Of a stretch of 64,000 nucleotides of DNA, positions 53,845-63,100 are shown piece by piece. The DNA is from Thermoplasmata archaeon. Its GTDB lineage: Archaea; Thermoplasmatota; DTKX01; VGTL01. The notes beneath the pieces are model-generated. The model had not been told where the DNA came from. It did no database searches and was given only the letters and a program-made list of their open reading frames with translations. Positions within the stretch are counted from its first letter, which is position 1, and each line of letters begins with the position of its first letter. Made by a program: the position numbers and the translations under genes. The DNA is taken from positions 29,870 through 93,869 of the forward strand of contig JAWCLH010000008.1 of NCBI GenBank assembly GCA_038851035.1, read 5' to 3'.

Positions 53845-54990
53845 CTAAAACAGGTCCTCCTGCTTGAGCGTCTCAAGAAAAGCCTCGACCCGGATTCTGA
53901 ACTGACCGGCGGGGACTGTCACATCGAACTCAAGGAAGAGGGTCTTTATGCCCTCTTTTTCCAGCGCCTTTCTTATAGCCACGGTGTCAAGCTCGTGTGG
54001 ATCGCAGAACTTCTGCTGCATCACAATGGCACCCTGCACCTTGAAATCCCTAGCGAGCTGGAGAATGTGAGGAATTCGCTTCCTCTCCTCCCAGTCCTTA
54101 GAGGGGCATGGGGGCCTTTCGATGTACCTTCTCGCTATTGCCATCAGGGGGTCGCTGTCCTCCGGCGCCTCGTTCCAGAAGTAGCGGGTTCCCGTGCAGT
54201 GCTCGTCAATCACGAAGGTAGCGGGGTACTGGTCCTTGTTCAGGTTCTCGACCATGTGGAGGAATGCGAGGTCGTCATCTTCCGAGCCCACTATCATCAG
54301 TCTCGTCCCTGTGGGCCTCTCGCGCTTGCGCTGCGGAAGTTTTCCGAGGAGCTCTTTCAACGCCGCGTTGTGCTCCTTCTTATCCACCATCTGTTCGGCC
54401 AGTGATATCGTCATCGCCTCCTCCCCAGATATCGGCGGCTCCTCGCGCTTGCGGAGGTCGAAGAGCTGCCTCATCAACCGGCGGTTCTCGTTGTAGACCT
54501 GAATCGCCTCCCTCAGAGCCGCCTCTTCTATCTTCCTCCCGGTCCACTTCTCCACGGCATTCTTGAAAGTCTCCAGCTCCCCTCTTAGGAACTTGTACGA
54601 TCTCTTGCTCTGGACCTTGTGGGGCATGCACAGGTAATAGCTGAAGCCGATCGGGATGTGGAGGACCCAGCTCGTGTAGGCCTGTCTTATGTGAAGGCAG
54701 GACTGTGCGATCATCAGCCCGTCAAGATAGCTGTACCGCCCCTTGAGACCCTGAGCCAGGCAGTCCCTACAGAAGGGGCAGAACATGCCGAAGATGTGAG
54801 GCTCTGTGACATTCTGCGGCTCGTGGCTACCGAGCACCCTCACGGGAAGCACACCAGCGGCGTAAAGAATCTCCTCCGGAACATAGGTGCAGAAGTAGCC
54901 CAAGACCCTTCCGCCTGTGCGCTTTTTCCAGTCCTTTGCGTATTCGTGCCTGTCCTTCACCCAGCTACTGAAAGTTTCGAGCTCCCTCAT
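53845..54990 (-). CDS. bzdN: Catalytic subunit of benzoyl-CoA reductase-like enzyme, BzdN/BcrC type
   Basis: 381 residues from ATG 54990 ([21 protein letters not shown]), preceded by GAGAGGTG; the frame's earlier start at 55008 would overlap the acetyltransferase gene. The sequence has [24 protein letters not shown] and [23 protein letters not shown] near the N-terminus, then [15 protein letters not shown], cysteine-bearing motifs typical of the dehydratase/reductase family. It partners BzdO. It starts the four-subunit block, in the order N-O-P-Q with a ferredoxin last. Confidence 0.87.
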   Translation of the reverse strand: MRELETFSSWVKDRHEYAKDWKKRTGGRVLGYFCTYVPEEILYAAGVLPVRVLGSHEPQNVTEPHIFGMFCPFCRDCLAQGLKGRYSYLDGLMIAQSCLHIRQAYTSWVLHIPIGFSYYLCMPHKVQSKRSYKFLRGELETFKNAVEKWTGRKIEEAALREAIQVYNENRRLMRQLFDLRKREEPPISGEEAMTISLAEQMVDKKEHNAALKELLGKLPQRKRERPTGTRLMIVGSEDDDLAFLHMVENLNKDQYPATFVIDEHCTGTRYFWNEAPEDSDPLMAIARRYIERPPCPSKDWEERKRIPHILQLARDFKVQGAIVMQQKFCDPHELDTVAIRKALEKEGIKTLFLEFDVTVPAGQFRIRVEAFLETLKQEDLF

Positions 54991-55004
54991 TGTCGTCCCA
55001 CCTC

Positions 55005-55442
55005 TCAATCAAAGCCTTTCTCCAGAATTATGTAGCTGCTTCTGTCGAAACCTATTGACCTGAAGAATGCAAGCAGGTCCCCCGAATCCCATCGGACAGC
55101 CGTGAACACTCCAGTGGCTCCTTTTCTTTTGAATATGGCGAGAAGCCTTCGTCCAAGCATGTTCCCCACCCCCCGACCCATGTGCTTGGGGTGCACACCC
55201 AGCACCTCTATCCAGCCGCTCTTTTCGGTCCCGAAGCCGGACTCTCTGAATTCCCCGAGGATGAACCCTATGACCCCCCCATCTTTCTCGGCCACAAGGC
55301 ACTCCCCGCTATGAAGCTCGATGAGCTTCGCGACCATCATCTTCCATTTTTTAGAAACTCTTTTACGGGTAATGGCCTCAGTTATAGCTGCAGCGGCTTC
55401 TATGTCCCGGGGTCTCATCCGGCGTATGGTAATCTCTCTCAT
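55005..55442 (-). CDS. GNAT-family N-acetyltransferase
   Basis: 145 residues, a single GNAT fold. ITIRRMRPRDIEAAAAI is the N-terminal strand-helix, VIGFILGEF a core strand, and VLGVHPKHMGRGVGNMLGRRLL the acetyl-CoA pyrophosphate loop (R/Q-x-x-G-x-G/A). It starts nine bases after the small DUF2080-like gene and ends 14 bases before the BzdN start, so it is part of the same operon. It could acetylate a subunit or a CoA ligase to control flux, since acetylation regulates aromatic acyl-CoA ligases in bacteria, but the target here is unknown. Confidence 0.85.
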   Translation of the reverse strand: MREITIRRMRPRDIEAAAAITEAITRKRVSKKWKMMVAKLIELHSGECLVAEKDGGVIGFILGEFRESGFGTEKSGWIEVLGVHPKHMGRGVGNMLGRRLLAIFKRKGATGVFTAVRWDSGDLLAFFRSIGFDRSSYIILEKGFD

Positions 55443-55451
55443 TGTCTCTCC

Positions 55452-55604
55452 TCAGTCAACACGGATAATCTTGACGTGTTTACCCACCCAATCAGGGGGT
55501 AGGTAGACCCTTCCACTGTTCCCGGCGGCTTTGACAACCTTCTCTATCATCTCCTGTCCATACACTTCGAACTTCGACGGGGTCGCCCTAGACCTTCTCG
55601 TCAT
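55452..55604 (-). CDS. 50-residue DUF2080-like small protein heading the operon
   Basis: The short frame encodes MTRRSRATPSKFEVYGQEMI and continues with EKVVKAAGNSGRVYLPPDW, VGKHVKIIRVD, then TGA. The core YGxExIEKxVKxxGNSGRVYLPxDWVGKxVKxI matches DUF2080, an archaeal family often annotated as transposon-encoded and resembling AbrB-type DNA-binding swapped hairpins. It is followed after nine bases (GGAGAGACA) by the acetyltransferase start. Its place just behind a repeat-rich operator suggests an autoregulator of the benzoyl-CoA reductase operon. The family match is from memory of its motif. Confidence 0.75.
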   Translation of the reverse strand: MTRRSRATPSKFEVYGQEMIEKVVKAAGNSGRVYLPPDWVGKHVKIIRVD

Positions 55605-55618
55605 CTGCCCTCCCTGGC

Positions 55619-55656
55619 CCTTACGGTTACTTTGTAGTCACAATGTAGTCGTAAGG
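55619..55656 (-). promoter_or_regulatory. Operator candidate of the benzoyl-CoA reductase operon
   Basis: Outer arms CCTTACG (55619-55625) and CGTAAGG (55650-55656) form a perfect inverted repeat. Inside are two direct copies of TGTAGTC at 55633 and 55644, 11 bases apart, and a palindrome TTGTNNNNACAA. The block lies between the predicted transcription start (near 55661) and the first start codon at 55604. Confidence 0.6.
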
Positions 55657-55680
55657 TAGCAAACTCGTATTGAAAGCTCC

Positions 55681-55692
55681 CTTAATAAATTT
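55681..55692 (-). promoter_or_regulatory. TATA box of the benzoyl-CoA reductase operon
   Basis: ATTTATTAAG on the minus strand lies in an AT-rich tract with AAAAATTT upstream; initiation about 25 bases further falls at the edge of the operator repeats. Confidence 0.55.
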
Positions 55693-55795
55693 TTCTAACA
55701 GGGGGAGGTGAGCCCCAAGGCACCGGCTAGCCAAACGGTTCAAACAGGCGACCATGGGAAAACAATAATAGCGAGGAGGAGAATCAAAAGACGCC

Positions 55796-57298
55796 ATGAG
55801 GAAGCGGGTTCTGGCCAAATTCGCAGAGCGGGGTGCGCTCCTCCAGCCAGCCGCACTCGAATATATCCTGAGCCAGCCTGACCCCTTCGCCCTCTCCGAT
55901 AAGGTTCTCGCGAGAGAAGCTGAAAACCGGCTTCTTTACACACTTAAAGATGTGAAGCAAACGGTCGTCTCTGAGGAGGCTCCCTCACCCCTCCGGACTC
56001 CCTCTTCCTCTGAGGTCCCCTCACAGTCCTCAGGTGAGGTTTCTGCATCGGAAAAACAAAAGCTCAGGACCGGTAGCGGACCGGTCATCCTCAAGGACGT
56101 CACGGGGAACTCTACCTGTTGTGGCCAGCTTCAGGACTTCGTTGGATATTTCGGAGACAGGATGAGGCGTCTGAGGGGCCTCTTGCGGCAGAGGCGGGAG
56201 CTCACCGGCGCCGTCAGCATATCTGCATTGAAGGGGCGGAAACACGACAACGAAGTGCGGACGATAGGGATGGTTGTGGACATCCGGAGGACGGCTGGCG
56301 GGCGTATCATCGCCGATATAGAGGATGAGACAGGAAGAATTTCGGTTCTTCTACCCGAAGATAATGGAAGGAAGAGAATTAATTTGATGAGGGACGAGGT
56401 TGTTGGTGTTGGTGGAGTGCTTGGACCTGACGGCAACATCATCTATGTAAGAAATCTCGTTCGACCTGAGCTTCCACTCGCCCAGGAGCCCCACACTGCT
56501 CTGGATCCCATCTGCGTGGCATTCATTTCAGACATTCATGTCGGTAGCCGGACCTTCCTTGAAAGGGAATGGAGGAGCTTCATACGGTGGCTCAAAGGAA
56601 TAGAGGGGCCATCCCAAGAGTGGGCCCAGCGCCTCGAGTACCTCGTTATCTGTGGCGACACTGTGGACGGAATAGGAATCTATCCGGGGCACGAAGAAGA
56701 CCTCGTTATCAAAGACGTCTATAGGCAGTATCAAGAGCTGGCCGAGATGCTGAAAGAGGTCCCGGACCGAATTCGAATTATTATGATGCCCGGCAACCAC
56801 GATGCCGTCCGCCCGGCCGAGCCGCAGCCAACCTTCCCCGCTGAGATAAGGCGCCTCTTCGATTCATCCATTACATTCACGGGCAACCCGTGCCTATTCC
56901 GGCTGGAGGGTGTGGAGGTGCTGGCCTACCATGGTATGAGCATTGCGGACTTCGTCTCCAGCATACCGAACCTCAGTTTCAGCAAACCCCTTGAGGCCAT
57001 GAAGGAGATGCTCAGGAGACGCCACCTCTCCCCGGTTTTTGGGGATAAAACACCCATAGCGCCCGAGAGCAGGGACTGGATGGTCGTGGACACCATTCCG
57101 GATATTTTTGTCACGGGCCATGTTCACTCCGCCGCCATAGAGAACTTCAGGGGCGTGACGCTTATCAATGCCTCGGCCTGGCAGTCTCAAACGGAATATC
57201 AGAGAATGATGAATTTCCAGCCAATGCCAGCGCGCGTAGCCCTCGTCAACCTACAGACGATGGCCTCGAAGACCATTTGTTTTATGGAGGAAGGATGA
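55796..57298 (+). CDS. polB: DNA polymerase D small subunit DP1
   Basis: 500 residues. It is the proofreading exonuclease subunit of the euryarchaeal replicative polymerase PolD. An N-terminal helical domain and a Ser/Pro-rich linker (about residues 62-95) precede an OB-fold (MVVDIRRTAGGRIIADIEDETG) and a calcineurin-like nuclease domain with all metal motifs intact: SDIHVGS, ICGDTVDGIG, MPGNHD, YHG and TGHVHS. The large subunit is not in this window. It is divergent from the reductase operon, with AAAACAATAATAG about 36 bases ahead of its start as promoter. Confidence 0.96.
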   Translation: MRKRVLAKFAERGALLQPAALEYILSQPDPFALSDKVLAREAENRLLYTLKDVKQTVVSEEAPSPLRTPSSSEVPSQSSGEVSASEKQKLRTGSGPVILKDVTGNSTCCGQLQDFVGYFGDRMRRLRGLLRQRRELTGAVSISALKGRKHDNEVRTIGMVVDIRRTAGGRIIADIEDETGRISVLLPEDNGRKRINLMRDEVVGVGGVLGPDGNIIYVRNLVRPELPLAQEPHTALDPICVAFISDIHVGSRTFLEREWRSFIRWLKGIEGPSQEWAQRLEYLVICGDTVDGIGIYPGHEEDLVIKDVYRQYQELAEMLKEVPDRIRIIMMPGNHDAVRPAEPQPTFPAEIRRLFDSSITFTGNPCLFRLEGVEVLAYHGMSIADFVSSIPNLSFSKPLEAMKEMLRRRHLSPVFGDKTPIAPESRDWMVVDTIPDIFVTGHVHSAAIENFRGVTLINASAWQSQTEYQRMMNFQPMPARVALVNLQTMASKTICFMEEG

Positions 57299-57356
57299 AA
57301 TAGCCATGGGAATATGCGGTGTCGTTTTCCAAGGCACGATGTACCAGGGGGCCAGT

Positions 57357-57821
57357 ATGAGAAAGTACTTCGGAGCGGCCGCGGCTTTGACCTTTTTCTT
57401 GTGCCTCATTCTAGCATTCTTCGGTGGAAGCCGCAATATCTTTGAATCGCCGATCTCATCACTCCCCTCCCTCCTCATCGACCACTACGATAATCAGACC
57501 GAGGTCTACGTCCACGGCTTGAATGAGTTTAGGTACACTAACATGACTGTGTGGGTTTCCGATGGCACCACCGAATTCATGCGGTATAGGGAGAACACAT
57601 ATTTTATTTATCTGAACACCACCTTGACTAATTTCACCCTCAATGTCACAGTCTGGAATAAAAAGAAGGCGTATGTTTTTCAGGCGGATATCCGTGTGGC
57701 GGATCCTGAGGAATTCCCGGCCCATTTATTTATCTATGAGAAGGAAGACGGAGACGGTACAATGCATGTGCTACAGAAGAGCAACCTGCCCTGGAAGAAG
57801 GTCATGGAGAGGGTAAAATGA
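57357..57821 (+). CDS. Membrane-anchored or secreted protein of unknown function
   Basis: 154 residues from ATG 57357, which opens a hydrophobic segment (YFGAAAALTFFLCLILAFFGG); the frame's earlier ATG at 57306 adds nothing protein-like. The rest is beta-rich with several N-x-T sequons (NMTV, NTTLTNFTLNVTV), so it is outside the membrane. It overlaps the next gene by four bases (ATGA), so the two are coupled and their products probably interact. Confidence 0.72.
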   Translation: MRKYFGAAAALTFFLCLILAFFGGSRNIFESPISSLPSLLIDHYDNQTEVYVHGLNEFRYTNMTVWVSDGTTEFMRYRENTYFIYLNTTLTNFTLNVTVWNKKKAYVFQADIRVADPEEFPAHLFIYEKEDGDGTMHVLQKSNLPWKKVMERVK

Positions 57822-58168
57822 AGGTAAAGATACCCTGGTCATTCACGATTATAGTCATGTTAATACTTGTATGGGCTGGCTACACAGCAGGTGTATGGAG
57901 CGGTCTCATCGACCCCGGTACGGACGCCGCTGTGGTTGCGGCCTTCGTGATGGGCTGGGTCGGCGTTCTTGTTTTTGCGATTCTCGGGGCCTTCCTTCTT
58001 GGAATGTACGCCGGGCACAGAATTCTCTCCCTGGGCGACATAACACCATTCGAAGAGGAAATGCTCAGAATGCGGCAAGATTGCTCCGAAATGCGCGCTG
58101 AACTGAAAAGAATCAGGGAGAAGCTCGAGGGGGGCGAAAGCGCCCTTACCGAAGAGAAGAAAAAGTAG
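57818..58168 (+). CDS. Two-helix membrane protein with cytoplasmic coiled coil
   Basis: 116 residues. Two membrane helices (FTIIVMLILVWAGYTAGVW and AAVVAAFVMGWVGVLVFAILGAFLLGMYAG) are followed by a charged coiled-coil segment (FEEEMLRMRQDCSEMRAELKRIREKLEGGES). The start ATG overlaps the stop of the preceding gene. The pair follows DP1 with only a short gap and could be read through from its promoter, though no replication role is evident. Confidence 0.72.
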   Translation: MKVKIPWSFTIIVMLILVWAGYTAGVWSGLIDPGTDAAVVAAFVMGWVGVLVFAILGAFLLGMYAGHRILSLGDITPFEEEMLRMRQDCSEMRAELKRIREKLEGGESALTEEKKK

Positions 58169-58171
58169 CGA

Positions 58172-58351
58172 TTACTTTTTCTCCGGGGGAAGGAGGTTGG
58201 GTATGCCGTCCTCGATGGGATAGTCCACGCTGCATTTCTCGCAACGAAGAGTACCTGCGACAATCTCCCGCCCCTCCTCCTTTTTAACGGTGAGCGCTAG
58301 GTCGCCCTTGCAAAGGGGGCAGCAAAGAATATCCATCAGAGTCCGCTTCAT
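58172..58351 (-). CDS. Trm112-like zinc protein, 59 residues
   Basis: The frame encodes MKRTLMDILCCPLCKGDLAL, a hairpin (VKKEEGREIVAGTLRCEKCSVDYPI) and EDGIPNLLPPEKK. The paired CPLC and CEKC motifs and the ending YPIEDGIPNLLP are those of the Trm112/YcaR family. Such proteins activate methyltransferases acting on tRNA, rRNA and release factors in archaea and eukaryotes. It is convergent with the two-helix membrane protein gene, with three bases between the stops. Confidence 0.85.
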   Translation of the reverse strand: MKRTLMDILCCPLCKGDLALTVKKEEGREIVAGTLRCEKCSVDYPIEDGIPNLLPPEKK

Positions 58352-58418
58352 TCTCCCGAGCCATGGATTTCGTTGAAAGTATTAGTAGATTTTCTTCAGG
58401 GAACCATGGAGGTGGTGG

Positions 58419-58492
58419 GGCCGGGACCGAGATTTGAACTCGGGTCTAGGGATCCACAGTCCCACAGGATACCAGGCTACCCCATCCCGGCC
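58419..58492 (-). tRNA. tRNA-His (GTG)
   Basis: On the minus strand the acceptor GCCGGGA pairs with TCCCGGC. The anticodon loop CTGTGGA gives GTG, and the T-loop reads TTCAAAT. An extra G before position 1 faces C73, the His identity pair. No CCA is encoded and no intron is seen. A TATA-like stretch (near 58520-58536) lies upstream. Confidence 0.93.
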
Positions 58493-58968
58493 ATGGTGAA
58501 CGGGGCTAAATCCCTCAGGGGGTATTATAAATTAATGGGGGCAATTAGGAAAGGCGCGCAAGCGGCGAGCGAAAGCCCAAAGGGGTCCCTGGGCCCCACC
58601 TATCCGCTCTCCAAATTGCTCTCTTCTCCTTTTTCGTGGCGGAGTGTGATGGTCCCTCCCACACAATCCCTAATCCCACAAATGAGAAGTAATATTCCAC
58701 CGCTTCGGGGAGTGGCTGGAACTCAGGTAGGCTTCTTCGTGAGATTCATTGTTCACTGACTTTCCCTTCACTTGCCACGCGAGGCCAGTTTTAAGGTTAC
58801 ATCTGGAAATTCGTTGGCAATCAGAGGAATTTTTCTGTCCAGAATTTGCTGTCCATGTGGGATGAGAGGCAGAATGTGCAGGCGGTCGAAAGGCGCAGGG
58901 ATTAATATATGTCGCTCCATTTTACCCCTTGGGCTTTTCGCTATGCGGGATAGGGCGGGAGGCAGAAA
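58493..58968. other. Intergenic region between tRNA-His and tRNA-Val
   Basis: 476 bases. It contains the tRNA-His promoter (AT-rich 58520-58537) and, near the right end, ATTAATATAT at 58901, a possible promoter for tRNA-Val with a leader of about 35 bases. No convincing protein-coding frame is seen. Confidence 0.5.
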
Positions 58969-59043
58969 GGGCCGATGGTCTAGACCGGTAATGACGTCGC
59001 GCTTACAACGCGGAGGTCGGCGGTTCAAATCCGCCTCGGCCCA
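58969..59043 (+). tRNA. tRNA-Val (TAC)
   Basis: Acceptor GGGCCGA pairs with TCGGCCC, discriminator A. The anticodon loop CTTACAA gives TAC, and the T-loop is TTCAAAT within GGCGG/CCGCC. 75 bases, no intron, no encoded CCA. Confidence 0.95.
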
Positions 59044-60058
59044 ATTCTCCCGCATCACCAATTATTAGGAAACGACTTCGAGAGCGCGAACGCCGTCTCA
59101 GAAAACAGGCAGCTCGGGGGAAACCTATCAAGTAAAAATTAGCTGGACGCCGCAAACGGTGCTCGCCGGTGACCGAAGGCAGGGAAAGCGAAGAAGACCA
59201 GAACCCGTCTCTATGGCATTCGGGTTGATGGTTTAAAAATTTTACTAACGACCTAGTCATTCCTAGGTGGCCACATGAGGGACACGTGGTGTTCCGGTAT
59301 TTATGTCGTGGGGCATGGGGCTCATGAGCTCAGTGGACTTGGGGGGGAGGGCAGCGCCTCCAGTCTCCCCAAAGGTCCAAAACGCCGTTCCGTCTTATAG
59401 TGGCATCCAGTGCGTTGCTTATTTTTCTATTATCCCCTAAGTGCATTCCTGACCTCTCTTGGTGTCATTCGTGGAGAAATGGCGACTACGAGCTCGACAC
59501 ATCCTATTTTTTCGATGGTGTGATTAGGAGAGTGGAGTCGGGCATCTATTGGACCTCCCCTACTAAGGCGAACGAAAGAGCTCTCAATAACACACATAAG
59601 GTCGTCCAAACACAATATGTCTCCTTGCCGCTCTACCGGTCCTGTTATTCGTATTGGCAGGACCTTCCAGTCGGGCGGGGCCGCGCCCGCTCAGTATTCA
59701 GCACCCGTTTACCCGAGCCCCTGGAGTCCTGTGCCACAGCTTACATACTTCTACAACCCTTTCAGCCACAATCCCTGTGACGCTCCACCCTTTGTCAGTT
59801 ACTTCACCCTTAACCTTACTTTCTGCTCAAATCGTGAGCTGTGAGGCCCCCCCGACCACACACCAGTGGCACTGGAGCTACTTGCTGCGGTTGAGGAGAA
59901 GGGACGCGATGAGCCCCAAGCATTCGCTCCTCGTGGAGCTCGAAGAATTGCTCAGGCGCTCTTCGGTTCTTTGGGAGAAAAGTATCTCAATCAGGCGCCC
60001 TCTCTTCCTGCGCAACCTATTTTAGGCCATTGTTGCTTTTACCGATGCGCAGCGGTGC
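59044..60058. other. About 1 kb without a convincing gene, possible structured RNA
   Basis: Open frames here (for example 59617-59844 and 59654-60025) have atypical composition and no motifs. Elements seen are a TATA-like TTTAAAAAT at 59232, a palindrome ACCTAG-N6-CTAGGT at 59251-59268, and a long imperfect stem between 59335-59349 and 59365-59378 (right arm CTCCCCAAAGGTCC). The base composition is lower in G+C than the flanking genes. It may hold a non-coding RNA or decayed genes. Confidence 0.4.
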
Positions 60059-60133
60059 GGGCGCGTGGCTTAGTCAGGATATAGCACCGGCCTCCTAAGC
60101 CGGTGGTCGGGGGTTCGAATCCCTCCGCGCCCG
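60059..60133 (+). tRNA. tRNA-Arg (CCT)
   Basis: Acceptor GGGCGCG pairs with CGCGCCC, discriminator G. The anticodon loop CTCCTAA gives CCT, between stem arms CCGGC and GCCGG. T-loop TTCGAAT. 75 bases, no intron and no encoded CCA. The stop codon of the neighbouring surface-protein gene lies eight bases beyond its 3' end on the other strand. Confidence 0.95.
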
Positions 60134-60140
60134 TAATGCC

Positions 60141-63100
60141 TCATTGAAGCTTCGTCTGACAGGAGGGGCAGATTCTCCAGTTGGGCCTCGTTTCCCGACC
60201 ACAGCCGGGGCATTTGGCGGCCTCGGCAGTCCTCGGCTTGATGGATAGTAATGGTGTGGGGGCTGGTGGGGGAGGGGGTTTTGCGGGGGGTGCTGCGGCC
60301 TCGTCGATTTCAGCCGCGACCGCCTTCTCCTTGCCTGTTGCATAAGCGCTGGCCCTATCGAAAGCCTCTTTCGCGCTGCGGGCATCGTCTTCGGCGCTCG
60401 TCGCGCTCTCCACGGCATCAGCAAACTTCCCCGCCTTGAACGCTTCCTCGGCGCTCTTTAACATTTCCTCGGCAGTGTCAATGTCAAGGGCCATCTCCCG
60501 GGCTTCTTCAATAGCCTTTCGGGCCGATGCTATTGCATCCTTGGCATTGCACTCCAAACATAGAAGGCCCTCCTCATCCGTTGGCTTTCCACACCTCGGG
60601 CACGGAAATATTTTGGATTGGGCAGGCGGGGTGACGTATGCAGTGGCTGCGGCGGCCTCTCTGTCTTTGGCATAGAGTTCCTCCGCCAGCTGCGCCTGCT
60701 TCTCCTGTGAGTACGCAATCTCCTCCTTGCCTACTTCAGTGGCGCCTGTCTTGGTCGAAATCTCTGCTTGCTCCCTCTTTATTGCTAGCTGGTCGCGCTT
60801 TCTTTTAATGACATAACCAATCGCACCGAGCACCACAAATCCAACAATTACACCTGTCGCAATGGCCAGTACATCCACGGGCGTCTTGCCAGATACCTTG
60901 AACTGGGCACTCCGGAACGGAGTTTCGGTAGTGTGCGGCGTCTTGAAGCGCTCGCTACATTGGACTATAGCTCCCAGAAGCCGGTGATTTCCAGTTTCAG
61001 AGGCCTGCCAAAACACGTCCACACTCTCGAACTGTCCCGGCCCGATCATATCAATTACACCACTGGTAATGGGGTTGCCTCCGGTTTTATCAAGATATAG
61101 TTGAATTCCAACACGAGTTGCGTTGATTTTACCCATATTCCTCACCGTGACCGTGATCGTGACCGCCTCCCCATCCACAGGGTCGGGCGGAGAGAGGGCT
61201 ATTTTTGTTATTGATAAGTAAGCGTAGGGTTCTTCAACGATGTTGATTCCGACCTCTGTAAAGGCCTCTTTCTGATGGAGGTCGTCCCGGACATGGAGGT
61301 TTATTGTCACGTTGGTAGCGTTGGTTGGAGGAACATACTTCACCCGGCTCCCAAAACCGAGAAAGCGGTTGCTCGGGTGCTCCGTCCAGGAGTAGTTGAA
61401 AAGGGTTCCGTCTGGGTCGTAGTTTGACCTCCCTTGAAGTTCATACTCAACGCCCCCGTAGAGGGTTGCGTTGTGCTGAGGGAAGTCGATAATCGAGACA
61501 AGCCCCATGGGGGCGTCAATGCTAAGCCCGGATACATTGAGCTTCCCTGCGCTCTCCATCTTGAACAGCACTCCAACCCGGACGCGCTCACCTTCGGCCG
61601 CCGGTCCCGCGGTCTCGTTCATATAGTCATAGAGCTGGGGCGTGAAATCGAGAACGGCAGTATAGGAGTAATTGATGTTCAGCAGGCCGAAGCGCAGCTG
61701 TCCTGTGTATTTATTGTGTATCTGTAGTTTGACCGTGACAATCGGATTGTTCCACTCGTCCAGAGCTGCTGGTGCGGTATCGAGATAGCTCTGGAGGGCC
61801 GAGACGAAAACGGGTCCGCTGATGATATCATTGAATTTGCCTTGGTTATTGGACCAGATATCCATCTTCAGGCCGTTGGCCACCACGATGTCTATGTCCG
61901 AATCTGCGTCGAGTGGAGCCACTGCAATCGATTTTGAGGACTGACCACCCGAGAAGACGCGCATCAGAAGGTCGCTCGGGAATCCCCCGAAGCCATCGTT
62001 AAGCTGGAGGAAGAGCTGGCCGTAGTTACTGGTTCCCAGCGCAAGTATGTCAAGGGCACCATCGGAGTTTATATCGGCCACTACAGCTGTTCTGAGGCTG
62101 TCCGTGCCACTTTCACAAACTATTGAGATAATGTGTCCGGGTCGGGTGTCGAAGTCGCCGGGGCTCTGGCCCTGGTCGTAGCCCAGGTTGAGGCATATGT
62201 ATATTCTACCGTCGTTGCTCGCTCCGATAAGGTCCAAATCGCCGTCATTATCGACGTCCTCCACAGCTACGGAGTTGATGTCTCTCGCCGCTCCGGTGGC
62301 GATGGGGAAGGCTGTTTCAAATGTTCCGTCTCCGTTGCCGGGTGCCAGATAAAACTGCCGGTTGGAGTTCGCCCCCACAAGGTCTGGGAATGTGTCCTCG
62401 TCTATGTCCGCCACCTTGACACTGTTCATCTGCCCCGTCCCGCCCAGCACTACTTTAAAGAACTCGCTTCCCGGACCGCCGGAGGTGTCGAAGGCGCCAC
62501 CCCCGGGGTTCAGAACTACGTAAAACCGGCCGTTCAGAGCGCCCCCGATGATATCAAAGTCGCCATCGCCCTCCACATCCTCAACGCATACCGAAGCCAT
62601 CCGGCTGCCCGCTCCAGTCAGTATAGGTATCGCTCCTCCGTAGAGGCCAGCTCCCCCCTGATTGGGCAGCCAGTAGAAATTGCCGTCGGCGCAGGAGGCG
62701 ACGATGTCTAGGCCGGGCATATCGTCAAGCTGACCAAGGGCGACCATGGTTATGTCTCTGTCCACGCCCTCGACCCCACAATCGATCTCTGTTGCATTAA
62801 TGAAAAGATTATTGATGTTTTTCGCAACGTAAATTTTCCCATTGGTACCGCCCGCCACCAAGTCATTGTCACCGTCTCCATCAATATCGCCTACGGTGAC
62901 GGAGTTGAGGTTCTGTCTGGTGGAAGAATCGTCGTAGAAGGTGAACGAGAGGCTGTCCTTGGTCCACACCGTTGCACCGCCTACCGTCATAGTGTATGCG
63001 TATTTTGAAGTCTGGGTGTTATTCACGGCTAGCGATGCTGAGCGAACGGTGGAGCGGGGCATTTTGAACTCGAGAGTCCTAGTGAGGCCGTTCTGATCCC

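Noticed and set aside
59617..60025. Small frames between tRNA-Val and tRNA-Arg
   Set aside because: Two overlapping frames have unusual composition, no ribosome-binding site and no recognisable domain.
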